A stretch of 13,430 bases of DNA from NCBI GenBank assembly GCA_003134755.1, contig PLCK01000100.1, forward strand, positions 1 through 13,430, written 5' to 3'. This DNA is from Actinomycetota bacterium. Lineage in GTDB: Bacteria; Actinomycetota; Actinomycetes; Acidothermales; Acidothermaceae. The notes beneath the pieces were generated by a model. It was not told the origin of the DNA, ran no database searches, and saw only the letters and a program-made list of their open reading frames with translations. Below are positions 1-6,655 of the stretch, one piece after another; within the stretch, counting starts at the first letter, position 1, and each line of letters starts with the position of its first letter. The position numbers and the translations under genes are program-made.

Positions 1-90
1 GGTCGTGATCGTGGGTGTGACCGTCGTGGTCATGAGCGTGGTCGTGGTCGTGATCGTGGGTGTGACCGTCGTGGTCATGAGCGTGGTCGT
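1..90. repeat. Two perfect 45-bp tandem repeats coding for a His/Asp peptide
   Basis: Bases 1–45 and 46–90 are identical. The unit keeps the reading frame of the leftward gene and encodes 15 residues. The left boundary is the window edge, so the copy number may be higher. Identity down to synonymous positions suggests a recent in-frame duplication or ongoing slippage. Confidence 0.9.
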
Positions 91-100
91 GGTCTGGCAT
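1..100 (-). CDS. N-terminus of a His/Asp-rich, probably metal-binding protein (partial)
   Basis: Only the first 33 codons are inside the window; the gene runs off the left edge. It starts at ATG (100–98) behind a good ribosome binding site (GAAGGAG, 113–107, six-base spacer). After Met-Pro-Asp come two exact copies of a 15-residue unit, HDHAHDHDGHTHDHD, giving 14 His and 11 Asp in 33 residues. Leaders of this kind are known on nickel chaperone GTPases (UreG, HypB), CobW-type GTPases, cation diffusion facilitators and some zinc transporters, where they bind or buffer Ni or Zn. The diagnostic domain lies outside the window, so the family cannot be decided. The start is 36 bases after the arginase-family stop on the same strand, so the two are probably co-transcribed. 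A urease nickel chaperone beside an arginase would make metabolic sense, but that is inference. Start and reading frame are well supported; function is not. Confidence 0.72.
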   Translation of the reverse strand, partial: MPDHDHAHDHDGHTHDHDHDHAHDHDGHTHDHD

Positions 101-136
101 CGTGGGCTCCTTCGGAGAGATGCAACGCATCCGAGC

Positions 137-1042
137 CTATGTCGGGCCGCGCAGGACTGTCGCGAGCGCGTTGATGAAGCGGACCAACGCGGTCGGGTCA
201 CCCGCGGCCCGGGTCGGATTCAATTCGCCGATCGACAGCACCCTGAACCTGCTGTCGTGGCACGCGATGTCGAGCGCCCCGGTGACGGCGTCGAGTGTTG
301 GACCGGAGTTGCGGCCGTCGGTGTTCTCTGCCAGTGGCGCGTCGATGAAGTCGATGGCATCGACGTCGAGATGGACGGCGAGTGGGCCGGCTGCAAGCCC
401 ACCGAGCGCACGCGTCGTCGTGCCCACCGGGTCCGACGCGAATTCCTCGCTGCTGATCCAGGGGATATTGAGCCGCTCAACCTCGGCGAGCTCCCAACTC
501 GTTGCCGCGGCGGGTTCGATCCCGACGAACGACAACTGCGTTGGCACAAGCAGTGGCTCACGATGGAATGCGCCTACCAACGCGGCTTCGGTTCCTGGCA
601 GGCCGAACGCGTGCGCGAGGCCCATCCAGTCGAGCGCGCCGTCTGTAGTGGACGACGGGGTGTTCAGGTCGAAATGGCGGTCGATGTAGAGCAGTCCGGC
701 ATGCTCGTCGCGGCGTGTCAGTGCGTCCATCACACCGAGGGCGACCGTGCAGTTGCCGCCGATCACGAGCACGTCGGCGTCCTGGTCGTAGCCAGTCCCG
801 ACGTGTGCTGTGACGGCCTGTACCGCCTCGAGGACGACGCCGAGGTTCTGTGCGTACCGGTGCGCGGGATCGGGCTTCCAGACTTGGAGGGGTCCGTCGC
901 CGGCATCGATCACCTCGCGTCCCGCGGCCCGCAGCCGGTCGACGAGCCCGAGTTCGCGCAACACCCGCGGAGCGGCCTCCTGGCCGGCCGCGTAGCTGCC
1001 CGCACTGGTCGGAGCTCCGACCAGGACCAGGCGGCGCGTCAT
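137..1042 (-). CDS. Arginase/agmatinase-family (ureohydrolase) enzyme
   Basis: The protein is about 301 residues, the usual size for the family. Ureohydrolases use a binuclear Mn centre to hydrolyse guanidino compounds such as arginine or agmatine to urea plus an amine. Visible motifs in order are: an N-terminal LVLVGAPTSAG strand; GGNCTVALG at the first metal-ligand position; IDRHFDLNTP, keeping the D-x-H-x-D metal ligands; HLDVDAIDF, keeping both Asp ligands; and a late GELNP. The canonical first motif is GGDHS, and here the ligand His is replaced by Cys and the Asp by Asn. I recall Cys at this position in other actinobacterial arginase-family proteins but cannot verify it here, so substrate and metal content are uncertain. 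I chose the ATG at 1042 (MTRRLVLVG) because it matches the family start and has GGATCGG upstream; the ATG at 1057 would add five residues. It is probably the first gene of a leftward unit with the His-rich gene. Confidence 0.85.
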   Translation of the reverse strand: MTRRLVLVGAPTSAGSYAAGQEAAPRVLRELGLVDRLRAAGREVIDAGDGPLQVWKPDPAHRYAQNLGVVLEAVQAVTAHVGTGYDQDADVLVIGGNCTVALGVMDALTRRDEHAGLLYIDRHFDLNTPSSTTDGALDWMGLAHAFGLPGTEAALVGAFHREPLLVPTQLSFVGIEPAAATSWELAEVERLNIPWISSEEFASDPVGTTTRALGGLAAGPLAVHLDVDAIDFIDAPLAENTDGRNSGPTLDAVTGALDIACHDSRFRVLSIGELNPTRAAGDPTALVRFINALATVLRGPT

Positions 1043-1113
1043 CTGGTGCCGATCCATGCGGCCAAGCCGCGATCTCGGCCCACGTTCGTCAAGGGCACAG
1101 ATACCTCGTATTC

Positions 1114-1127
1114 AGGCGCCGGCGCCT
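1114..1127. promoter_or_regulatory. 14-bp perfect palindrome upstream of the arginase gene
   Basis: AGGCGCCGGCGCCT is a perfect two-fold palindrome with no spacer, about 70 bases upstream of the preferred arginase start. The position would suit an operator for a dimeric regulator. GC-only palindromes arise easily in such DNA, so the functional call is weak. Confidence 0.25.
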
Positions 1128-1238
1128 AACGGTGCTCTCCTGCGAGGCTAGCTCTCCCCGTTCTCGTGCAACTGACCGATGGCGCGAAACGTTAGAGCGG
1201 TACGACGTTCACTCCGCTCACCCCGGGTCGGACGTCGA

Positions 1239-1268
1239 GTGGCCCGGGCGCATTTGCGCCCGGGCCAC
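1239..1268 (-). terminator. Strong GC-rich hairpin, probable terminator of the PfpI gene
   Basis: A perfect 14-bp inverted repeat (GTGGCCCGGGCGCA, TT, TGCGCCCGGGCCAC) lies about 50 bases past the stop of the leftward PfpI gene. There is no T-tract, which is common for terminators in high-GC actinobacteria. By symmetry it would also block readthrough from the left. Confidence 0.6.
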
Positions 1269-1320
1269 GTCCAGCCGAGCGGACTACCTGTGCGGCGCCA
1301 CGCGCGTTACGCGTGCGGCG

Positions 1321-1893
1321 TTACGCGGTCGCGAAGGTGTCGACTAGCGTCTGGTTGAACGCCTTGAGATCGTCAGGCTTGCGGCTGGAGACCAGAGGTC
1401 CGGGGCCGGCCGAGCAGACGACCACTTCCTCGTCGACCCACGTTCCGCCGGCGTTGCGGATGTCGGTCTTCAGACTCGGCCATGACGTAATCGTGCGGCC
1501 CTGCAGCACGTCGGCCTCGATCAGGGTCCACGAGCCGTGACAGATCACCGCGATCGGTTTACCCGCTGTCGCGAAGCCCTTCACGAAGGCGACCGCCTTC
1601 GGGGCCATTCGCAGCTGGTCCGGGTTGGCGACGCCGCCGGGCAGGACGAGCGCGTCGTAGTGCAGCGCCGCGGCCGGGTCGACGACTTCGTCGACGGGAA
1701 AGGTGTCGCCCTTGCTGAGATGGTTGAACGCCTGGACCGTGCCGCGCTCGAGCGATACGAGGCGCGGCGTGCCGCCGGCGTCCTGCACCGCTTTCCACGG
1801 CTCCGTCAGTTCGACCTGTTCGACGCCTTCGCCTGCGACCAGGAACGCGATCGTCTTGCCCTTGAGGTTGGTGTTCATTTTGCTGCTCACCAT
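1321..1893 (-). CDS. DJ-1/PfpI-family protein (type 1 glutamine amidotransferase-like)
   Basis: The protein is 190 residues, typical for single-domain PfpI/YhbO/general-stress-protein-18 members. It begins with IAFLVAGEGVEQVELTEP, carrying the conserved Glu of the family near residue 22, and has ALVLPGG at about 81–87. The nucleophile elbow AVICHGSW places the reactive Cys at 118 with His at 119. Known members act as cysteine peptidases/chaperones or as glyoxalase/deglycase-type stress proteins; which applies here cannot be read from sequence. The start is ATG at 1893, with AGGAGG at 1903–1898 and a four-base spacer. A second ATG at 1878 lacks this site, and the open frame further upstream is not family-like. 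The gene stands alone, is divergent from the SRPBCC gene, and is followed by a strong hairpin. No signal peptide is seen, so it is probably cytoplasmic. Confidence 0.92.
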   Translation of the reverse strand: MVSSKMNTNLKGKTIAFLVAGEGVEQVELTEPWKAVQDAGGTPRLVSLERGTVQAFNHLSKGDTFPVDEVVDPAAALHYDALVLPGGVANPDQLRMAPKAVAFVKGFATAGKPIAVICHGSWTLIEADVLQGRTITSWPSLKTDIRNAGGTWVDEEVVVCSAGPGPLVSSRKPDDLKAFNQTLVDTFATA

Positions 1894-2032
1894 GAAGCCT
1901 CCTGCTGTGTCGGTCGATCGGATCGTTCTGGACTGTCTATCCCTGCCCGATGTGATGATCGGAACACCCGCATTGCCCTTCTTTACGATCTGACGCCTGG
2001 ATTTCCGGCGCGGCGAGGGGCACGATGAGGCC

Positions 2033-2524
2033 GTGACAAGCACTGAAATCGTTGGTAGCGCTCCCGGCATTGCCAGCGCGGGAGGCGTGGAGGTCAGGTT
2101 CACGCCGAGTTCGCTCGACGTCCTGACAGAGCTTCTGCTGGACGCCGGTCGGCGCCGGGTATTCGACGCGTTACTGCACATGGGCGCCTGGTGGCCAGAT
2201 CGCAGCCGCGCAGGGGCGACCGTCGTTCTCGAGCCGCGCGTCGGCGGACTGTTCTTCGAGAGTGGCGACGACGGCTGCGGCACCCTGCTCGGCCGCGTCG
2301 CGCGGCTGCTGATGCCCGAGGAGTTCGCGATCGAGGGCTCGTTCGGGCTCGACCAGCCGGTCTGCGCGCTGTGGACAGTGCGGGTCGACGCCACCGGGCC
2401 GCAGGCGACCACTCTTCGCGGCCGATACCGCGCTTTCGGCGCATTCGACGACACCGTCCGAGCTGAAGTAGCGGCGGCCTGGAAGGCGCGCTACGCAGCC
2501 CTGGTGCACTATCTCGCGGCCTGA
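2033..2524 (+). CDS. SRPBCC/AHSA1-like (START-type fold) protein
   Basis: The protein is 163 residues. The pattern fits the SRPBCC hydrophobic-pocket superfamily: an early strand (VEVRFTP), a helix, a conserved aromatic stretch (MGAWWPD, about 50–56), the strand–turn VVLEPRVGGLFFE typical of AHSA1/activator-of-Hsp90-like members, an acidic loop, and a long amphipathic C-terminal helix ending in ARYAALVHYLAA. Members bind or convert small hydrophobic ligands, or act as co-factors; no specific ligand can be assigned. I start at GTG 2033, since the ATG at 2025 is out of frame and stops after three codons. The ribosome binding site is weak (a GAGGGG stretch lies rather far upstream). The gene ends 14 bases before the Nif3 gene on the same strand and may be the first gene of that operon. 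The family assignment rests on pattern only. Confidence 0.72.
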   Translation: MTSTEIVGSAPGIASAGGVEVRFTPSSLDVLTELLLDAGRRRVFDALLHMGAWWPDRSRAGATVVLEPRVGGLFFESGDDGCGTLLGRVARLLMPEEFAIEGSFGLDQPVCALWTVRVDATGPQATTLRGRYRAFGAFDDTVRAEVAAAWKARYAALVHYLAA

Positions 2525-2538
2525 CCTAGCCTCCATCT

Positions 2539-3696
2539 GTGGCGCACCCCAGCCTGGCCGACGTCGTCGACGTGATCGAAGCGCTGTACCCACCAGCCTT
2601 GGCCGCTGATTGGGACGCCGTGGGGCTGGTGTGCGGCGACCCGGCCGAGCCGGTACGTCGGGTGCTGTTCGCGGTCGATCCGGTCGAGGCGGTTGTCGAC
2701 GAGGCGATCGCGGCAGGTGTCGACCTGCTCGTCACGCACCACCCGCTGTTCCTCCGGGGTACGTCGTCGGTGGCCGCGACCACTGCGAAGGGCCGCGTCG
2801 TCCACAGATTGGTGCGGGCCGGCATCGCCTTGCACGTCGCGCACACGAACGCTGACCATGCGAATCTCGGCGTGTCCGATGCGCTTGCGCGCGCGCTCGG
2901 ACTCCACGACACCCGGCCGCTCGAGGCATTGCCCGCGCCGCCACTCGACAAGGTGGTCGTGTTCGTTCCTTTGTCGGACGCCGACAAGCTGATCGATTCA
3001 CTCGCGGCCACCGGTGCGGGTCAACTCGGCGACTACGCGCGTTGCGCGTTCATTAGCACTGGTGTCGGCACCTTCCTTCCGTTAGCAGGAGCCACCCCCA
3101 CTGTGGGCAGCGTCGGCGAGGTCACCCGCGTCGACGAGGCGCGGGTCGAGATGGTGTTCGAGCGGGCCTTGCGGCCGGAGATCGTCGCAGCCTTGCGTTC
3201 GGCGCATCCCTACGAGGAGCCGGCATTCGACGTGCTCGAGTTGGCCGGCTGGGACAGCGACGTCGGCAGCGGACGGGTCGGCGAGCTCGCCGAGGCGACG
3301 ACGCTGGGCGCGTTCGCCGAACTGGTCGGCGGGGCGCTGCCGTCCACGGCGGGCGGCGGCCGAGTCGCGGGTGACCTGGGCCGGCCGGTGCGACGGGTCG
3401 CAGTGTGCGGAGGCGCCGGCGATTCGTATCTGCGCCAGGCCACGGCGTCCGGATCTGATGTCTTCGTGACGGCCGATCTTCGGCACCACGTGGCGTCGGA
3501 ACATCTCGCCGACGGCGGGTGCGCGCTGATCGACATGCCGCACTGGGCGACCGAGTGGCCCTGGCTGGCCGACGCCGCCGAACGGCTGCGGTCAGGGCAA
3601 GCCGTGCGCGGCACTACGGTGGACACAGCCGTATCGATCCTGCCGACCGATCCCTGGACGGGTCGCATCGACGGATCACGAAAGGACCCGCACTGA
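2539..3696 (+). CDS. Nif3-family dinuclear metal centre protein
   Basis: The protein is 385 residues, the long YqfO-like form with a central insertion domain. The N-terminal half has ADWDAVGL and THHPLF (His 67–68, metal ligands) and AHTNADHANLGVSDALA. The insert (about 137–236) carries VGEVTRVDEARVEMVFE and SAHPYEEPAFDV, the PII/CutA-like inserted domain. The C-terminal part has RRVAVCGGAGDSY, DVFVTADLRHHVASEH and DMPHWATEWP, whose His 335 and Glu 339 match the conserved C-terminal metal ligands. Family members form hexamers with a two-metal site; the physiological reaction is not settled (GTP cyclohydrolase 1 type 2-like and hydrolase roles have been proposed). The start is GTG 2539 with a poor ribosome binding site. 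The stop TGA at 3694–3696 overlaps the probable CTG start of the next gene. The same gene trio occurs in Mycobacterium (Rv2230c–Rv2228c), which supports the call. Confidence 0.93.
   Translation: MAHPSLADVVDVIEALYPPALAADWDAVGLVCGDPAEPVRRVLFAVDPVEAVVDEAIAAGVDLLVTHHPLFLRGTSSVAATTAKGRVVHRLVRAGIALHVAHTNADHANLGVSDALARALGLHDTRPLEALPAPPLDKVVVFVPLSDADKLIDSLAATGAGQLGDYARCAFISTGVGTFLPLAGATPTVGSVGEVTRVDEARVEMVFERALRPEIVAALRSAHPYEEPAFDVLELAGWDSDVGSGRVGELAEATTLGAFAELVGGALPSTAGGGRVAGDLGRPVRRVAVCGGAGDSYLRQATASGSDVFVTADLRHHVASEHLADGGCALIDMPHWATEWPWLADAAERLRSGQAVRGTTVDTAVSILPTDPWTGRIDGSRKDPH
3681..3686 (+). promoter_or_regulatory. Ribosome binding site that decides the zinc-ribbon gene start
   Basis: AAAGGA lies six bases before CTG 3693, inside the last codons of the Nif3 gene. 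No ATG, GTG or TTG in the right frame is placed comparably, so the site points to CTG as the initiation codon. Confidence 0.55.
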
Positions 3697-4436
3697 ACGC
3701 CGACCCCGCCAGCCAGGCGCGCCTGCTCGATCTGCAGGCGCTCGACTCCAGCCTCGACCGGCTCGGACATCGGCGTCGCACGTTGCCTGAGATCGCGTCG
3801 GTCGACGACCTGACCGCGCGGGTGCGTGAGGTCGGCGACGCGCTGGTCGTCGCGCAGACGCTCGACTCTGATCTGGCGCGCGAGCAGAGCAAGGCCGAAG
3901 GCGACGTCGATCAGGTCCGTTCTCGTTCTGATCGCGACCAACAGCGGTTGGACGCCGGGCAGGTGAGCTCGCCGCGCGAGTTGGAGAATCTTCAATCGGA
4001 GATCGCCTCGCTGGCGCGGCGACGTTCCGACCTCGAAGACATCGTGCTCGAGGTCATGGAGCGCCGCGAGGCGGCGCAGTCCGATGTGTCCCAGTTGTCG
4101 GCGGAGCGGGCGAAACTCGCCGACGAGTTGGCGGCGACGACAGCGAAACGCGATGAGGCGTTTGAGGTCATCGACGCCGAGATCGTGGCCACCCGAGCAG
4201 CGCGGGCCGCGGTCGCCCCCGACGTCCCCGCTGAATTGCTCGCGCTGTACGAGAAAATCAGGGCATCGTCGGAGGGGGTTGGCGCTGCTGCGCTGCATCG
4301 AGGGCGATGCGAGGGTTGCCATTTGGCGCTGAATCCCTCTGACCTCGGGCAGATGCGGGCGGCTGCGCCGGACGTCGTCCTGCGGTGCGAGGAGTGCCGA
4401 CGGATTCTGGTGCGCACACCGGAATCAGGGTTGTGA
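3693..4436 (+). CDS. Coiled-coil C4 zinc-ribbon protein (DUF164/CT398-like)
   Basis: The protein is about 247 residues. Residues 5–170 are a long charged heptad-type helix region (QARLLDLQALDSSLDRLGHR at the start, then many E/R/K/L repeats) predicted to form an antiparallel coiled coil. The C-terminus is a zinc ribbon with CEGC (206–209) and CEEC (232–235) as metal ligands. In actinobacteria this family sits between Nif3 and the RNase H/phosphatase, as it does here; its role is unknown, with nucleic-acid or protein scaffolding proposed. The start is unusual. The family begins at the NADPASQARLLDLQ stretch, and the only codon there is CTG 3693, six bases after AAAGGA and overlapping the Nif3 TGA. 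The ATG at 3519 would add 58 residues that are a shadow of the Nif3 C-terminus. The 3' stop overlaps the next start (GTGA). Confidence 0.9.
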   Translation: MNADPASQARLLDLQALDSSLDRLGHRRRTLPEIASVDDLTARVREVGDALVVAQTLDSDLAREQSKAEGDVDQVRSRSDRDQQRLDAGQVSSPRELENLQSEIASLARRRSDLEDIVLEVMERREAAQSDVSQLSAERAKLADELAATTAKRDEAFEVIDAEIVATRAARAAVAPDVPAELLALYEKIRASSEGVGAAALHRGRCEGCHLALNPSDLGQMRAAAPDVVLRCEECRRILVRTPESGL

Positions 4437-5575
4437 GCCCGCGCCGGCTCATCGTCGAATCTGACGGCGGATCGCGCGGGAACCCCGGCCCGGCGGGCTA
4501 CGGCGCGGTCGTCCGCGATGCGTCGACCGGGGAGGTGCTCGCCGAGCGGTACGAATTCCTCGGCGTGGTGAGCAACAACGTCGCCGAGTATCGCGGTTTG
4601 TTGGCGGGACTCTCGGCGGCGAAAGAGATCGACCCCGAGGCCTATCTCGATGTCAGGTGCGACTCGAGACTGGTCGTCGAGCAGATGTCGGGACGGTGGC
4701 AGGTCAAGCACCCCGACATGCGGCCGCTGGTTCGCGAGGGTGCGTCGCTCGCGGCATCGTTCGGCCAAGGGCATGTCAGCTACACCTGGATTCCTCGAGA
4801 GCGCAACAAGGACGCCGACCGGCTGGCGAATCGCGCGATGGACGAGGGCACCGGGAAGGTCACCGAGGAGTCGGGTTCTGGCCTCGACGTCGCTGCAGTC
4901 GTCGGCACGGCTGCTCCGAACCGGCTGGTGGGCTGGGTGCCGAGCGGACCGCCGACAACGCTCGTGCTGGTACGGCACGGCGTGACGACCTTCACGATCG
5001 AGAAGCGGTTCTCCGGTGTCGGCGACCCGCCGCTCATCGAGCAGGGTCGGCAGCAGGCGCGGTTGGTCGCGGCAGAGTTCGCGGCTGCTGGCGGCATTCA
5101 GCGGATCGTCTCGTCGCCGCTTGCACGGGCGCGCGAGACCGCCACCATCATCGGCTCGTTGTTGGGTCTGCCTGTCGAGACCGACGACGATCTGCGTGAG
5201 GTCGACTTCGGTGCTTGGGAAGGGCTGACTTTCTCGGTCGTCGAGGAGCGTTGGCCGCGCGAACTCGCGCTGTGGTTGAGCAACACCTCGATCTCGCCAC
5301 CTGACGGTGAGAGCTATGAGTCGCTCGCGCACCGGGCTCGAACCGTTCAAGAACGCATAGTCAATCGGCATCGCGGCGAGAAGATCTGCGTCGTGAGCCA
5401 TTCGCGCCCGATCGCGATGTTCGTGGCGAACCTTCTTGAGGCTCCGGTGCGGTCGCTGTATCGGTTGCACGTCGACAACGCGGGCGTGACCGAACTCGAC
5501 TACTACGACGACGGGCCGACGGTGATGCGTCGGTTCAATGACGTTGCGCATCTGGGTACGACATCGCGTATTTGA
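4433..5575 (+). CDS. Bifunctional RNase HI / histidine phosphatase (Rv2228c-type)
   Basis: This is a 380-residue fusion. The N-terminal RNase HI domain (about 1–140) shows VESDGGSRGNPGPAGYG (Asp 11), NNVAEYRG (Glu 52), VRCDSRL (Asp 77) and RNKDADRLAN (Asp 129 by alignment to the E. coli tail), the full D-E-D-D metal set, for cleaving RNA in RNA:DNA hybrids. A linker (about 140–172) leads to a phosphoglycerate-mutase-like histidine phosphatase: LVLVRHGVT (phospho-acceptor His 182), SSPLARARETA, LREVDFGAWEG (Glu 256) and CVVSHSRPI (His 323). The M. tuberculosis homologue Rv2228c is known to carry RNase H activity and a CobC-like acid/alpha-ribazole phosphatase domain. The start is GTG 4433, sharing GTGA with the stop of the zinc-ribbon gene; the ATG at 4385 would lie inside that gene. 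It is last in the operon and convergent with the lipoprotein gene. Confidence 0.94.
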   Translation: MSPRRLIVESDGGSRGNPGPAGYGAVVRDASTGEVLAERYEFLGVVSNNVAEYRGLLAGLSAAKEIDPEAYLDVRCDSRLVVEQMSGRWQVKHPDMRPLVREGASLAASFGQGHVSYTWIPRERNKDADRLANRAMDEGTGKVTEESGSGLDVAAVVGTAAPNRLVGWVPSGPPTTLVLVRHGVTTFTIEKRFSGVGDPPLIEQGRQQARLVAAEFAAAGGIQRIVSSPLARARETATIIGSLLGLPVETDDDLREVDFGAWEGLTFSVVEERWPRELALWLSNTSISPPDGESYESLAHRARTVQERIVNRHRGEKICVVSHSRPIAMFVANLLEAPVRSLYRLHVDNAGVTELDYYDDGPTVMRRFNDVAHLGTTSRI

Positions 5576-5652
5576 TGACGCGTGTAGTTCACAGGCTCGA
5601 TCTGTGCGTCTGTCATTCGGCGACCGTCGCGGCTTTCGCGGCCCTCGGCTGC

Positions 5653-6252
5653 CTAGACGCGGCCGGCAGCGGCGGTGGCCAGCGCGACGACCTTGTCCTT
5701 GGGCGACCCGGTGGCTGCGCCGGTGTCCAGGGTGATGGAGACGAAGGTGCCGCCTTTGTAGAAGTAGAGGGTGACCTGCGAGGTGCTGGTCGTGATCTCA
5801 AAGGCGGCATCACCTACGCCGGGGATGTCGGCCGTCGACCCGGTCGGGTAGCTCGAGCGGTCGCCGTCGTAGATGGCCTTGCCGACCCCGGAGGCGTCCA
5901 CCGTCAGCCTCACCCCGGCGCCGGTGGTCGTGCCGTACACGCAGTCACCCACGCCCGGTACGCCGGGTGCCGACTCCTGGCCGGCGCCCTTGTCCGCACC
6001 GAGGGCCGCTGTCGCCTCCTGCTGTGTGACGAGAGTGCAAGCGTGGGGCGCGGCGGCAGGGCCGGCGGCGGCGGCCGATGAGGGGACCGAACCCGAAGAG
6101 CCCTGTGCGGACTGTGATCCGTTCGCTGCAGCCGTGTTGCCTGCAGCGGCACTCAGCCTCGGGGCCTTCGTCCCGCCACCTCCGCACCCCGCGACGGTCA
6201 GCAAGGCCACCGAGGCGACGCAGACCCTGGCCAGTGCAAGCGGTGCGTTCAT
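5653..6252 (-). CDS. Small secreted lipoprotein, DUF3558-like
   Basis: The protein is 199 residues. It has a lipoprotein signal peptide with a Val-Ala-Gly-Cys lipobox (Cys 23), so it should be lipid-anchored outside the membrane. An Ala/Ser/Gly-rich flexible spacer (about 24–69) precedes a folded domain of about 125 residues with two Cys (72 and 104) that could form a disulfide: ACTLVTQQEATAALG, then PGVGDCVYGT, and a second PGVGDAAFEI. This layout resembles the actinobacterial DUF3558/DUF5642 lipoproteins of unknown function. The start is ATG 6252 with GAAGGGA six bases upstream. The ATG overlaps the stop of the DUF4242-like gene by four bases, so translation is probably coupled and all three leftward genes (LuxR, DUF4242-like, lipoprotein) form one unit. 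Ligand and function are unknown. Confidence 0.88.
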   Translation of the reverse strand: MNAPLALARVCVASVALLTVAGCGGGGTKAPRLSAAAGNTAAANGSQSAQGSSGSVPSSAAAAGPAAAPHACTLVTQQEATAALGADKGAGQESAPGVPGVGDCVYGTTTGAGVRLTVDASGVGKAIYDGDRSSYPTGSTADIPGVGDAAFEITTSTSQVTLYFYKGGTFVSITLDTGAATGSPKDKVVALATAAAGRV

Positions 6253-6632
6253 GATGAGTCCCTTCGATCGAGTTGCCCGGAGTTCGAGCTGACAGAACTG
6301 GGTGACGCGTCGAACATCACGCGCGCGTCGGTGATGCGGTCGATGGCAAACCCGGCCACGGCGTTGACCGCCTGCACGGCCTCGGTGCTGACTGCCTCGA
6401 ACAGGCAGAAGCAGGTGTCCTCCGACGGGAGGTAGGTCGAATGCAGGTAGCGCACCTGGTCTCCCGACGCGGCACAGGCGCCGGCGACGCGCGCCACAGC
6501 GTCAGGCAGGCCATCGGCCGCTGCTACGGCGAGATAGCGCTCGACGAGATAAAGGCCGCCCTGCTCGGGCGTGGTCGGCTTCACAAGGGCGACGTTAAGA
6601 CCGGCGCCACGAGCGCGCGTCCGTGGAACCAC
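6249..6632 (-). CDS. Small DUF4242-like (SCO4226-type) protein
   Basis: Up to 127 residues. The core matches the DUF4242 pattern: a first strand GLYLVERYL (about 26–34), a helix, then the strand pair RYLHSTYLPSEDTCFCLFEA (61–80), a helix, and AIDRITDARVM (96–106). DUF4242 proteins have a ferredoxin-like fold; the Streptomyces member SCO4226 is described as nickel-binding. Here Cys 74 and Cys 76 flank a Phe in the central strand and might bind metal, which is inference. The start is uncertain. GTG 6632 is 23 bases after the LuxR-regulator stop but has no clear ribosome binding site; GTG 6584 would give a 111-residue protein closer to the domain start. The stop overlaps the lipoprotein ATG. The C-terminal tail is Ser/Asp-rich. 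Confidence 0.78.
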   Translation of the reverse strand: MVPRTRARGAGLNVALVKPTTPEQGGLYLVERYLAVAAADGLPDAVARVAGACAASGDQVRYLHSTYLPSEDTCFCLFEAVSTEAVQAVNAVAGFAIDRITDARVMFDASPSSVSSNSGQLDRRDSS

Positions 6633-6655
6633 GCAAGTTAGCCCGGTAGACGCTG

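Larger units (their letters stand above)
1043..1320. other. Intergenic region between arginase and PfpI genes
   Basis: I see no gene in this stretch. It holds the upstream region of the leftward arginase gene, including a 14-bp palindrome at 1114–1127, and downstream of the leftward PfpI gene a strong hairpin at 1239–1268. A weaker imperfect inverted repeat lies at 1299–1315 (CACGCG/CGCGTG). No convincing -10/-35 pair was found. Confidence 0.5.

Noticed and set aside
5..1129. Long rightward open frame across the arginase region
   Set aside because: It is antisense to the arginase gene and the His-rich leader; its translation is Arg/Gly/Val-rich with no family motif, as expected from high-GC shadow frames.
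1937..1965. Sigma-B/SigF-like promoter for the PfpI gene (leftward GTTC…GGGATAG)
   Set aside because: The spacer is 18 bases instead of about 14–16 and the -35 element is imperfect; not strong enough to list.
1894..2454. Upstream extension of the PfpI frame to 377 residues
   Set aside because: The added part is Ser/Arg/Pro-rich shadow of the SRPBCC gene, while a strong ribosome binding site and the family start both support ATG 1893.
3519..3692. 58-residue N-terminal extension of the zinc-ribbon protein from ATG 3519
   Set aside because: It fully overlaps the Nif3 3' end in another frame, reads as Arg-rich shadow sequence, and relatives begin near the CTG position.
3992..5551. 519-residue leftward open frame opposite the zinc-ribbon and RNase H genes
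   Set aside because: Antisense to two well-supported genes, with Arg/His/Asp-rich composition and no recognisable domain.
5576..5652. Terminator or small RNA between the convergent RNase H and lipoprotein genes
   Set aside because: Only 77 bases; I found no convincing inverted repeat or RNA signature.
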